NCBI GenBank assembly: GCA_002413865.1
Contig: DHXX01000013.1
Location: 821-34,549, forward strand
Source: Candidatus Saccharibacteria bacterium UBA5145
Lineage (GTDB): Bacteria; Patescibacteriota; Saccharimonadia; Saccharimonadales; UBA4665
Direction of reading: 5' to 3'
Length of the DNA: 33,729 nucleotides
The notes under the pieces are model-generated. The model saw only the letters and a program-made list of their open reading frames with translations. It did no database searches and was not told the DNA's origin. Shown piece after piece: positions 23,031-30,389 of the stretch. The first letter of the stretch is position 1; each line of letters opens with the position of its first letter. The translations under genes were made by a program, and so were the position numbers.

Positions 23031-23046
23031 CCTGCTGATAGGCTAG
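23027..23046 (+). terminator. Hairpin overlapping the pcm stop
   Basis: CTAGCCT (23027-23033) pairs with AGGCTAG (23040-23046), loop of 6. Only a weak T-run (TTCT) follows. Confidence 0.35.
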
Positions 23047-23189
23047 TTCTAACAAAGCCGTCGGTCTGGCGATTTATCAAAACGTAACTCAAGTGTCTAA
23101 CAGAATAAGCCTTACCCTACGGGCTAGGGCCCGATTGAGATCGATCCCAAAAACGTTGGTCAGCCCAGTCGGCTCTGTAATAATTTTGG

Positions 23190-23218
23190 TTGCGGCGCTT
23201 TAGCGCACTGGCTATTGT
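23190..23218 (+). promoter_or_regulatory. Promoter of the CRP/FNR-family regulator
   Basis: TTGCGG (23190-23195), a 17-base spacer and TATTGT (23213-23218). GCGC-TTTA-GCGC, a short palindrome, lies in the spacer. Confidence 0.45.
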
Positions 23219-23237
23219 GGGGGCAAGGAGCTCACCC

Positions 23238-23888
23238 ATGATTTCACCAGTATCGGTCAAAATCGAGCAATTCTTCTCCAAATATCCACGGCGCTCCTAT
23301 CCCAAGGGTCAAATTCTGGTGTTCGCCGATGAAAGCCCGGACCATATCTTCTATCTGGTCAAAGGCAAAGTGCGCAAATATGACGTTTCCTATCGGGGCG
23401 ACGAAGTCGTCGTCAATGTCTTTAAACCGCTCACCTTCTTCCCGATGTCGTGGGTCATAAACCGAACGCCAAACAAATACTTTTATAAAACCGAAGAAGA
23501 AACTGAGTTGCACATAGTGCCGGTGGACGAGACGCTCGAATTCGTGAAAGCTAACCCGGACGTTTTACTGGACTTGCTCAGCCGCCTGTACGAGGGGATG
23601 GAGGGGTTATTGGGGAAAATGGTCCAGCTGATGTCGGGGACAGCTAAAAGCCGGCTAATTTACGAACTAATTATGGAATGCCGGCGGTTTGGCCTGCAGC
23701 AAAAAGACGGCAGCTATCAATTAAGTACCAGTGAAGTCGATATTGCGGCTCGATCTGGTTTGTCGCGCGAAACGGTTAGCCGAGAAATGCAAAAAATAAA
23801 AGAACAGGGCCTGGTGAGCGTTGGCCACAGCGGTATTGTCGTCAACGATGCTCCGGCTTTAGAAGCGGCCCTCGGCGCCGAAGTCTAA
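23238..23888 (+). CDS. CRP/FNR-family transcriptional regulator
   Basis: A 216-residue regulator with an N-terminal cyclic-nucleotide-binding-type beta barrel (about residues 8-95; FYLVKGKVRKYDV), a dimer helix (about 100-135) and a winged helix (about 160-200). The recognition helix is GLSRETVSREMQ. Arg177, Glu178 and Arg182 align with CRP Arg180, Glu181 and Arg185, which read TGTGA; Ser181 is as in FNR. It has no N-terminal cysteine cluster, so it is not an Fe-S FNR, and the CRP cAMP pocket motif (GE...RS) is absent, so the ligand is unknown. AAGGAG lies 7 bases before the ATG at 23238. Three candidate target sites are in this window. Confidence 0.92.
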   Translation: MISPVSVKIEQFFSKYPRRSYPKGQILVFADESPDHIFYLVKGKVRKYDVSYRGDEVVVNVFKPLTFFPMSWVINRTPNKYFYKTEEETELHIVPVDETLEFVKANPDVLLDLLSRLYEGMEGLLGKMVQLMSGTAKSRLIYELIMECRRFGLQQKDGSYQLSTSEVDIAARSGLSRETVSREMQKIKEQGLVSVGHSGIVVNDAPALEAALGAEV

Positions 23889-23900
23889 GCGCCCGCTCGC

Positions 23901-23964
23901 CCTTGCCCCCGGCCGGAGGCAACGACCTGGTGGTCGATCCAAAATCGTAAAAGCGGGGGCAAGG
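23901..23964. other. GC-rich long inverted repeat with internal hairpin
   Basis: CCTTGCCCCCG (23901-23911) and CGGGGGCAAGG (23954-23964) are perfect 11-base inverted copies. Inside them CGACC-TGGT-GGTCG (23923-23936) forms a second hairpin. It lies between two convergent genes and may terminate both or be part of a small RNA; no T-run follows. Confidence 0.5.
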
Positions 23965-24043
23965 ACCGGCCACCCCGGCCCGCGCCGGGAAGTCTCGCTA
24001 AACACGGCCCAACACACCTCGACAGACAATCTACGAACAGTTG

Positions 24044-24580
24044 CTAGGCTGCTTTCTCATTCAGTTCGAACGACTCGATTGACTCAAATAGATCACTATA
24101 ATCACCCGGGTCCGGTCGGGCATAGACCGCCATCCGTATCTGAACCGGCGCTAGTTTGAAAGCCACATAGCGGCCGGCCTCCAACTTGGTAATCGGCGGG
24201 ACCCCGGCTTCACTCGTCTTCAGGCTAGCCCCCAGAATGGCCCCGGCCACGACGTTAATTTCGTAACTGTCTCGAATCTCAACGGCGTCGCCGCTGATCT
24301 GCGCGGTCGTTTGGGTCTGGGAATCAAACACGGTTAGCATAACGTGGTCGTTGTGCTTCAAGTTGTCGAACTTTCTAGTGCGCGTTTTTGTCAGGAAGGC
24401 CACCGCAAAAGCCTTATCAACGGTGTAGTAAATTACTGTCCCATGGGGGTTACCGTTGGGCGTGACAGACGACAATACCCCGACCGGATTGGCGCGCAGG
24501 AAATCGTAGATGCGCTGCTTTCGATCGGAGAATTTCAACTCGTCTTTATGAATTAAATGGGATGTAACTTTATCAAACAT
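24044..24580 (-). CDS. Pyridoxamine 5'-phosphate oxidase-like flavin-binding protein
   Basis: A 178-residue split-barrel protein of the PNPOx-like superfamily, whose members bind FMN, F420 or haem. The pattern is typical: a helix, RIYDFLRANPVGVLSSVTPNGNPHGTVIYYTV, then FLTKTRTRKFDNLKHNDHVMLTVFD and a Gly/Val-rich third part. The exact substrate is not clear; it is unlikely to be true PdxH, since PdxH C-terminal residues are not visible. GAGGAGG lies 7 bases before the ATG at 24580, which settles the start. It faces the CRP-family gene (convergent) and is divergent from the small-ORF operon. Confidence 0.8.
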   Translation of the reverse strand: MFDKVTSHLIHKDELKFSDRKQRIYDFLRANPVGVLSSVTPNGNPHGTVIYYTVDKAFAVAFLTKTRTRKFDNLKHNDHVMLTVFDSQTQTTAQISGDAVEIRDSYEINVVAGAILGASLKTSEAGVPPITKLEAGRYVAFKLAPVQIRMAVYARPDPGDYSDLFESIESFELNEKAA

Positions 24581-24653
24581 CGTGTCGCCTCCTCGCAAGT
24601 AACAGTCTGGACCAGCTGGCGACAGGTTGCCATGGTTAGTATCACTCGGAGGC

Positions 24654-24696
24654 TGTGATCTCTATCAAGGCATAAACTCCCGGGAAATGTTTTGAT
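24654..24696 (+). promoter_or_regulatory. CRP/FNR-type site with extended -10
   Basis: TGTGATCTCTATCAAG (24654-24669) matches TGTGA-N6-TCACA at 8 of 10 positions, and FNR TTGAT-N4-ATCAA at 9 of 10 (one base off in the left arm). An extended -10 TGT-TTTGAT (24688-24696) follows with the site centre exactly 29.5 bp upstream of the hexamer (-41.5). Confidence 0.55.
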
Positions 24697-24716
24697 AAAT
24701 AGAGGGGGAGGTCGTC

Positions 24717-24884
24717 ATGTCAAGGATTACAAAATTGGCTAGTCCACCGCCAGACCGGTTCGATGGTCTTAGGGGGCGACAGACTTTGTCGGTAGACGTC
24801 CGGGTCCTCGATCGATATTGCGCCAAACCCTCGCTTGGGGCTATCGGGACAATGGTTTTAAGCGGCAAACAACAAGGAGGTTAG
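24717..24884 (+). CDS. Possible 55-residue small protein
   Basis: A short frame with a very strong Shine-Dalgarno (GGGGGAGG, 24704-24711) 5 bases before the ATG. It encodes 55 residues, rich in Arg, Gly, Leu and Pro, with one Cys and no signal or membrane segment, and ends in SGKQQGG. Its stop lies 2 bases before the ATG of the next gene, whose AAGGAGG is within its last codons, so the two would be coupled. Not recognised. It could instead be untranslated leader. Confidence 0.35.
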   Translation: MSRITKLASPPPDRFDGLRGRQTLSVDVRVLDRYCAKPSLGAIGTMVLSGKQQGG

Positions 24885-24886
24885 TT

Positions 24887-25282
24887 ATGATTAGGCTACA
24901 TCGAAAGGGCTTATACAGGTTAGTTGAAACAAAACGACACACCAAAGTTCTCTATCTCGATAACGATATATACGCTTGGGTCGAACCGGTTCATATTGGT
25001 GAAATACTGGTTATTTCACACAAAGTCCACCCAACTGACTGCGTGCTTAGTCTGGGAGACTATTGCCTCTACGATGTTGAAGACGAGCCGGCGCTATCCG
25101 ATCTACCCCATCTAGAACTGGAAGTCGGCAAAGATAGCTGGCAGAGCTATCTGCTGTTGACTGGTTTGCCCGACGACCATAAGAAGCGCGGGCGGATCGT
25201 ACCGACCAAGGAGTATATAACCGGCAACCCGAAATTTATGTACCGCCGAGACGTGCATACTAATCTCGCGGCCAGCCAGTAA
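24887..25282 (+). CDS. Conserved-looking protein of unknown function
   Basis: A 131-residue protein I do not recognise. It starts MIRLHRKGLYRLVETK with AAGGAGG (24874-24880) 6 bases upstream; the longer frame from 24818 would overlap the small ORF and has no ribosome site. The N-terminal half looks beta-rich (YRLVETKRHTKVLYLDNDIYAWVEP, GEILVISHKV), with two cysteines (DCVLSLGDYCLY). The C-terminal half is basic and tyrosine-rich. No signal or membrane helix. Probable co-transcription with the small ORF under the CRP/FNR-type site. Confidence 0.65.
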   Translation: MIRLHRKGLYRLVETKRHTKVLYLDNDIYAWVEPVHIGEILVISHKVHPTDCVLSLGDYCLYDVEDEPALSDLPHLELEVGKDSWQSYLLLTGLPDDHKKRGRIVPTKEYITGNPKFMYRRDVHTNLAASQ

Positions 25283-25302
25283 TCAAGTCGAAGCGGCATG
25301 AT

Positions 25303-25332
25303 TTGACAGTCATTGGGAGGAAGTGTAACTAT
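25303..25332 (+). promoter_or_regulatory. Promoter for the SHOCT gene
   Basis: Perfect TTGACA (25303-25308), an 18-base spacer and AACTAT with a preceding TGT (extended -10). It leaves a leader of about 95 bases containing GGCTGGCCAGC, a short palindrome. Confidence 0.45.
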
Positions 25333-25435
25333 AGACACAGCGGCGAGCAAGACCGTTGCCTGGTCCTGAACAGGGGGCTGGCCAGCTGTGGAGCGTTTTG
25401 GGACGAGCTCTAGTAACTAAAAAAGGAGAATTATC

Positions 25436-25684
25436 ATGATGTACGATTATTGGGGACAGGGCAGCCGGAATGGCGGCGGCAGCGATGTTTGGGGCTTTAT
25501 ATTGATGCTCTTTATGATGGCGTTAATCATCGTTGGCGTTATCGCCTTGGTACGCTACTTGGGTCGTGATTCGGGTCGCCGCCAAAAAGGCGGAGCCGCC
25601 CTTGATTTATTAGAAAAGCGCTACGCCCAGGGCGAGATTGATAAGAAAGAATTTGAAGAAAAACGCCAGGTCCTTAGCGAATAG
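25436..25684 (+). CDS. SHOCT-domain small membrane protein
   Basis: An 82-residue protein with a Gly/Asn-rich start, one membrane helix (about residues 18-42, VWGFILMLFMMALIIVGVIALV) and a SHOCT motif at the C-terminus (ALDLLEKRYAQGEIDKKEFEEKRQVL). SHOCT domains are short oligomerisation elements found at the ends of membrane proteins; no enzymatic role is known. AAGGAG lies about 10 bases upstream. The next gene is a response regulator (120 bases on). Confidence 0.85.
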   Translation: MMYDYWGQGSRNGGGSDVWGFILMLFMMALIIVGVIALVRYLGRDSGRRQKGGAALDLLEKRYAQGEIDKKEFEEKRQVLSE

Positions 25685-25790
25685 AGAAACCCAAGAAGGC
25701 CTTTTTACGACATACTCTGTCTTGGTATTTGCCGCCAGCCGATCTTAGGAAATTATTAATGGCGACGAAGCTCAATCGCTGAAACTGCGC

Positions 25791-25796
25791 TACAAT
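25791..25796 (+). promoter_or_regulatory. -10 giving a leaderless response regulator mRNA
   Basis: TACAAT, 7 bases before the ATG at 25804. No Shine-Dalgarno is present between them. Confidence 0.55.
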
Positions 25797-25803
25797 AACA
25801 ATC

Positions 25804-26487
25804 ATGCGGCTTTTAGTCATCGAAGACGAAACCAGAATTGCGGCGGCGATTAAGCGGGCCTTAGAGCTCCACAACTATGCGGTTGACACGGTCGGCGACG
25901 CCGACGGTGGACTAGCCGCGGCGATTGACCCGGACTATGACCTGATAATTCTCGACCGGATGCTGCCGGGTTCAATGGACGGTGCCGTCGTTTGCCGGAA
26001 AGTTCGCGCCGCCGATGTCCATACGCCGATACTCATGTTGACGGCCCGGGGCGAAGTCGACGACAAAGTTGCCGGTCTCCAGGCCGGGGCCGATGATTAT
26101 GTCGTCAAACCATTTTCCATGAAGGAACTGGTGGTGCGCGTCCAGGTTTTGCTGCGCCGGCCACCGTTATCACTCGGCACGGTCATTAAACTGGCCGACC
26201 TCGAGGTAAACATCGAGCGCTTTGAAGTCAAACGGGCCGGTCAAGACATTGTGCTGTCCGCCCGCGAATTTAAGCTGCTGACCTACCTTATCTACAACCG
26301 CGGCCAGACGCTATCGAAGGATAAAATAATTAGTCACGTCTGGGACGGTGACGCCCTGATCCTGCCCAATACGGTAGAAGTATACATCGGCTATTTGCGT
26401 AAAAAAATCGACAAAGCCTTCCCGGGCAAAGTTCCCCTGATTCAAACCGTGCGCGGCTTTGGCTACAGGCTCGGGAGTTCCGACTAA
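25804..26487 (+). CDS. OmpR/PhoB-family response regulator
   Basis: A 227-residue regulator. The receiver has E7/D8/E9, phosphoacceptor Asp51 in IILDRMLPG, Thr in LMLTARGE and Lys in ADDYVVKPFS. The winged-helix output domain reads LSAREFKLLTYLIYNRGQTLSKDKIISHVW, then NTVEVYIGYLRKKID and IQTVRGFGYRLG. It overlaps the kinase gene by 1 base (TAATG), so the pair is translationally coupled. It lies directly upstream of the flavin electron-transfer operon, which is a candidate target (inference from position). Confidence 0.96.
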   Translation: MRLLVIEDETRIAAAIKRALELHNYAVDTVGDADGGLAAAIDPDYDLIILDRMLPGSMDGAVVCRKVRAADVHTPILMLTARGEVDDKVAGLQAGADDYVVKPFSMKELVVRVQVLLRRPPLSLGTVIKLADLEVNIERFEVKRAGQDIVLSAREFKLLTYLIYNRGQTLSKDKIISHVWDGDALILPNTVEVYIGYLRKKIDKAFPGKVPLIQTVRGFGYRLGSSD

Positions 26488-27482
26488 TGTTTAAGTCAGC
26501 CACCGTGACTCTAACTTTGTGGTACGTTTTGCTTAGTTTGGGATTGAGTCTCCTTTTCAGCGGCGTGCTCTACCACTTCAGCACGCGCGAGCTGGCCGAA
26601 GCGTTGCATAACCAGTACCACGTGCTGGCCAATCTTGACCACGACGGCGACGACCAACTCCGTGCCTCGACCCAAGAACTCGATGCGCGGTCGCAACACT
26701 TATTACAAAATCTGCTGTACTTTAACATTCTGGTTTTGGCGGGGTCGAGTCTGGCGAGCTACGGACTGGCGCGCCGAACGCTGCGGCCGATCGAAGCCGC
26801 CCACCAAGCCCAGATTCGTTTTACGGCCGAAGCCAGTCACGAACTTCGGACGCCTTTAGCGGCCATGAAGGCTGATACCGAGGTGACGCTAATGGACGAA
26901 AGTAACGACGCGGCCGCCTTGCGCCGTACCTTGCAGGATAATCTTCAGGATATTGAAAAACTCGAGCGACTCACCAACCAGCTGCTTGAAATATCGCGCT
27001 ACAAGAGCAAAGCGACCCCGATCAAGGAAGACATTGATCTCGATGGTATTATTCAAGCCGTGGTGCGGCAGTTCCGTCAGCCGATTCTCGCTAACCACCT
27101 CAAAATAACGCCCGACACAACACCGGTTCGGATTACGGGTGATCCGCACGCCCTGCGTCAACTGATAACCATCGTCCTGGACAACGCCATTAAATACAGT
27201 CGGCCCAAAGGGTCAATTGCGCTGGCGCTGACTCAAGACAGCCAGAACGCCATCGTCACGATAACGGACGTTGGCATCGGTATCCGGGCCGATGACCTAC
27301 CCCATATCTTTGAAAGCTTTTATCGGGCGCAAACCGTTGCCACCAAACAACACCAGGCGGTCGGCTACGGCCTTGGTTTGCCACTAGCTCGGGAAGTAGT
27401 GGAAGCCCATAACGGGACAATTTCCGTCCAGAGTAAAGAGAATCAAGGCACCACCGTCACCATTAAGCTACCGTTAGCGTAG
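26487..27482 (+). CDS. Sensor histidine kinase
   Basis: A 331-residue membrane kinase. Two helices (about residues 8-30 and 78-95) flank a short extracellular segment of about 45 residues (HNQYHVLANLDHDGDDQL), rich in His and Asp, which could bind metal. HisKA: RFTAEASHELRTPLAAMK with His118. The ATPase domain has LDNAIKYS (N box), DVGIGI (G1), FESFYRA (F) and GYGLGLPLA (G2). It overlaps the regulator stop (TAATG) and is followed after 121 bases by the FMN-binding gene. Confidence 0.95.
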   Translation: MFKSATVTLTLWYVLLSLGLSLLFSGVLYHFSTRELAEALHNQYHVLANLDHDGDDQLRASTQELDARSQHLLQNLLYFNILVLAGSSLASYGLARRTLRPIEAAHQAQIRFTAEASHELRTPLAAMKADTEVTLMDESNDAAALRRTLQDNLQDIEKLERLTNQLLEISRYKSKATPIKEDIDLDGIIQAVVRQFRQPILANHLKITPDTTPVRITGDPHALRQLITIVLDNAIKYSRPKGSIALALTQDSQNAIVTITDVGIGIRADDLPHIFESFYRAQTVATKQHQAVGYGLGLPLAREVVEAHNGTISVQSKENQGTTVTIKLPLA

Positions 27483-27565
27483 TCAACTCGCACCGCGTCG
27501 ACCGGGCAGCATTTTAAGATCGTCGGCCATCAGGCAGTTCTCAGGCTACGGTGCGATGATGGACT

Positions 27566-27571
27566 TATACT
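27566..27571 (+). promoter_or_regulatory. -10 of the flavin electron-transfer operon
   Basis: TATACT, about 32 bases before the ATG at 27604. No good -35 at 16-18 bases. A response-regulator-dependent promoter would fit, but no direct repeat was recognised. Confidence 0.4.
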
Positions 27572-27603
27572 ATTAATGATTGGAAGTGACGCTAACCATA
27601 ATT

Positions 27604-28065
27604 ATGAAAAAATTTCTTATCAGTCTCGCCATCTTCGGTACGTTTATCATCTATAGTTTGGGTATTCGTCACCAGTCCCCGGTGCTTGGCAAGCCAGCCC
27701 CGTCGACCAGCAATAACTCTACGACCAGCCCGGCTATGCCCGCCACCGCGGCTGGCGGTTCGAGCATGATGGCCACCCGCCAGTATAAGGACGGTACCTA
27801 CACCGGTAGTGTGGCCGACGCCTACTATGGCAATGTCGAAGTTTCGGCTACCGTTTCGGGTGGAAAATTAACCGATGTCAAGTTTTTGCAGTATCCCAAC
27901 ACGCACTCCACTTCGGTGGTCATCAATCAACAAGCCATGCCCTACCTGCAACAAGAGGCCATCCAAGCTCAATCGTCTAATGTCCAGGTGATATCCGGTG
28001 CGACCTATACTTCCCAAGCCTTCATCCAATCACTGGCCACAGCGTTTGCTCAAGCTAAGGCTTAA
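27604..28065 (+). CDS. Membrane-anchored FMN-binding-domain protein (NqrC/RnfG-type)
   Basis: A 153-residue protein. A Lys-rich start and one hydrophobic helix (MKKFLISLAIFGTFIIYSLG) act as a signal anchor with the rest outside. A Ser/Thr/Pro linker (about residues 22-55) follows, then an FMN_bind domain: YKDGTYTGSVADAYYGNVEV to the flavinylation motif SGATYTS (residues 131-137). By analogy with NqrC, FMN is joined through phosphate to the last Thr (Thr136). The ATG at 27604 is preferred over the TTG at 27580. apbE, encoding the enzyme that attaches FMN, follows after 9 bases. The protein is a likely extracytoplasmic electron carrier. Confidence 0.92.
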   Translation: MKKFLISLAIFGTFIIYSLGIRHQSPVLGKPAPSTSNNSTTSPAMPATAAGGSSMMATRQYKDGTYTGSVADAYYGNVEVSATVSGGKLTDVKFLQYPNTHSTSVVINQQAMPYLQQEAIQAQSSNVQVISGATYTSQAFIQSLATAFAQAKA

Positions 28066-28074
28066 ACGAACTTC

Positions 28075-28809
28075 ATGAAACAGACAAAACTACTAATGGG
28101 CATGCCGATCACCGTCGAAGTAGTAGCCGCCCGCGCCAAAGATGACATTGCCGCCGTTTTTGCTTACTTCAAAAGTGTCGACGAAAAGTACAGTACCTAC
28201 AAGGTGACTAGCGAAATATCGCAAATTAACGATGGACTGCCCAAACGTGAATGGAGCCGGGAAATGACAACGGTTTTGGATTTATGCCAGCAGACCAAGC
28301 AGTTGACCAACGGCTATTTCGACATTAGTCACGATGGAAAACTCGATCCTTCAGGCTTAGTCAAAGGCTGGGCCATCAATAACGCCGCCAATTTGCTGCG
28401 CGATAAGGGTGTCCAAAATTTTTATATCGAGGCCGGCGGCGATATCCAAGTCGAGGGCAACAATGCCGCTCACCAGCCTTGGGCGGTCGGCATCCGCAAC
28501 CCGTTTAATACCGAAGAGGTCATCAAGGTAGTCGGGCTGACAAGCCAAGGCATCGCTACTTCCGGTACCTATATTCGCGGCCAGCATATCTATAATCCTT
28601 TGCAACCGGGTCAAGCCCCTAGCTCGGTCAAAAGCTTGACGGTTATCGGTCCGAACATCTATGAAGCCGATCGATTTGCAACCGCCGCTTTCGCCATGGG
28701 CCTCGTCGGCATCGCCTTCATTGAGTCAACCCCTGGCCTGGAGGGCTATATGGTCGACGCCCATAAAATGGCGACCTACACCAGCGGCTTTGAGAGGTAC
28801 GTAGTCTAA
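28075..28809 (+). CDS. apbE: FAD:protein FMN transferase ApbE
   Basis: A 244-residue ApbE, which transfers FMN from FAD to the Thr of SGAT-type motifs, Mg-dependent. Signatures: MGMPITVEV start, DPSGLVKGWAIN (residues 91-102), YIEAGGDIQV (about 117-126), GIATSGTY (about 159-166) and HIYNP. It is shorter than the usual 300-350, because it lacks the N-terminal signal/lipoprotein segment of secreted ApbE. It therefore appears cytoplasmic, although its expected substrate, the preceding gene product, has an outward-facing domain. Its TAA overlaps the ATG of the next gene (TAATG). Confidence 0.94.
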   Translation: MKQTKLLMGMPITVEVVAARAKDDIAAVFAYFKSVDEKYSTYKVTSEISQINDGLPKREWSREMTTVLDLCQQTKQLTNGYFDISHDGKLDPSGLVKGWAINNAANLLRDKGVQNFYIEAGGDIQVEGNNAAHQPWAVGIRNPFNTEEVIKVVGLTSQGIATSGTYIRGQHIYNPLQPGQAPSSVKSLTVIGPNIYEADRFATAAFAMGLVGIAFIESTPGLEGYMVDAHKMATYTSGFERYVV

Positions 28810-30389
28810 TGAATTCCTTATTGAAGGCCGTCGATAAACTGGTCGACGGTATCACCATGTATCGGCTGCTGCTGTATTATCTCGGCGGCTTACTGCTGAT
28901 TGCTGGCGGGCTCAGTGCTTTCGGCGATCTGCACTACCGGCCGCTATCGATCGCGCTGTCGACGTTTATTCTGGTGACGGCCTGTTGGGTCATCAATAAA
29001 GTCTTCGCCCACCTGTTTGCTGCCCCGACCAATAGCGAGTCGTCGATTATCACCGCCTTAATCCTGGCGCTCATCATCACGCCCAACCCGACGCCGATCG
29101 GGATTTTATTCCTGGTGGCGGCCTCCGGTTTGGCAATCGCTTCAAAATACCTCCTGGCCATTAATAAGAAGCACCTATTTAACCCGGCGGCGATTGCGGT
29201 GGCCTTAACGGCGCTGGGGCCGCAGCAAAGCGCCAGTTGGTGGGTCGGTACCAGCGCTATGCTACCTTTTGTGTTGCTGGGCGGTATGATTATGACGCGC
29301 AAAATTCACCGCGAAAGAATGGTCATCAGTTTCCTTGCGTCGACGTTCGGCGCGACCATGTTGTACTCATGGCTCAGCGGGGCCAACGCCATCACTAACT
29401 TGCACCACATGATTGTTAGCTCCTCGGTCTTCTTCTTGGGATTTGTGATGTTGACCGAACCGCTGACTTCGCCAACGACGGCGCGCAAGCAAGCTTGGTA
29501 CGGCGTCCTCGTCGGGGCGCTGCTACCGCCGCAAGCCCATTTGTTTAATTTTTACTCTTCGCCGGAGCTAGCTCTGGTGGCGGGCAATATCTTTTCATAC
29601 CTCGTCAGTCCGAAAACAAAACTTTTCCTGTCTTTGCGCCAAAAAGTTAGAATCGCCCACAACAGTGTTGATTTTATCTTTACGCCCGATCGTAAATTCA
29701 AATACAAACCCGGTCAATACATGGAGTGGACCCTGCCACATAGTAAAACTGACGCCCGCGGCAACCGGCGCTACTTTACGATGGCTTCATCCCCCACCGA
29801 GGCCGACCTCCGAATTGGCGTTAAGTTTTACGAAAATGGCAGCAGTTTCAAGCAAGCCTTACTCGACATGGACCGGGCGACGCCGATTGTCGCCTCGCAA
29901 ATTGCCGGTGACTTCGTGCTGCCCAAGGACAAAACTAAGAAGCTTGTTTTCATCGCCGGCGGCATCGGCATCACGCCCTTCAGGAGCATGGTCAAGTACC
30001 TGCTCGATACTAACGAGCCAAGAACAATAACCATGCTCTATTCGGCCCGAACTGAAGCCGACATTGCCTACAAGCCAGTCTTCGAAGCGGCCAGACAGGC
30101 GATCGGCCTGAAGACAATCTATGCCTTGACTGGCAGCAAAACTCCTCTGACTACACCTTATAGCTATGGTGCCTCAATCACGGCCGAGCTGATAAAAGAA
30201 GCAATACCGGATTATGGCGAGAGATTCTATTATATATCGGGCTCCAACGCGATGGTCGTGGCGATGCGGGCTATACTGGCCGAGTTGGGCGTTCATCCGC
30301 GACAGATTAAAGTCGACTTTTTCCCGGGTTATGCTCCGAGCCCGCCGACTAGTCCTAAAGCTTTGGAATTGGAGAACTCGTCGTCGTAG
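28809..30389 (+). CDS. NqrB/RnfD-like membrane domain fused to a ferredoxin-NADP reductase-like domain
   Basis: A 526-residue fusion. Residues 15-265 are polytopic (about 9 helices) and resemble NqrB/RnfD: SKYLLAINKKHLFNPAA (112-128) and MLTEPLTSPTT (214-224) are family marks. No SGAT motif is seen here, so covalent FMN in this part is not predicted. Residues 275-515 are an FNR-type oxidoreductase: RYFTMASSP (321-329) for FAD, GGIGITPFRSM (384-394) for NAD(P), and a C-terminal YYISGSNAMV. So NAD(P)H oxidised inside could pass electrons through the membrane to the FMN protein. The iron-sulfur domain of NqrF is absent. The gene overlaps apbE by 1 base. Confidence 0.9.
   Translation: MNSLLKAVDKLVDGITMYRLLLYYLGGLLLIAGGLSAFGDLHYRPLSIALSTFILVTACWVINKVFAHLFAAPTNSESSIITALILALIITPNPTPIGILFLVAASGLAIASKYLLAINKKHLFNPAAIAVALTALGPQQSASWWVGTSAMLPFVLLGGMIMTRKIHRERMVISFLASTFGATMLYSWLSGANAITNLHHMIVSSSVFFLGFVMLTEPLTSPTTARKQAWYGVLVGALLPPQAHLFNFYSSPELALVAGNIFSYLVSPKTKLFLSLRQKVRIAHNSVDFIFTPDRKFKYKPGQYMEWTLPHSKTDARGNRRYFTMASSPTEADLRIGVKFYENGSSFKQALLDMDRATPIVASQIAGDFVLPKDKTKKLVFIAGGIGITPFRSMVKYLLDTNEPRTITMLYSARTEADIAYKPVFEAARQAIGLKTIYALTGSKTPLTTPYSYGASITAELIKEAIPDYGERFYYISGSNAMVVAMRAILAELGVHPRQIKVDFFPGYAPSPPTSPKALELENSSS

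Noticed and set aside
24818..24886. N-terminal extension of the protein starting at 24887
   Set aside because: The added 23 residues have no ribosome site before them, while AAGGAGG lies 6 bases before the ATG at 24887.
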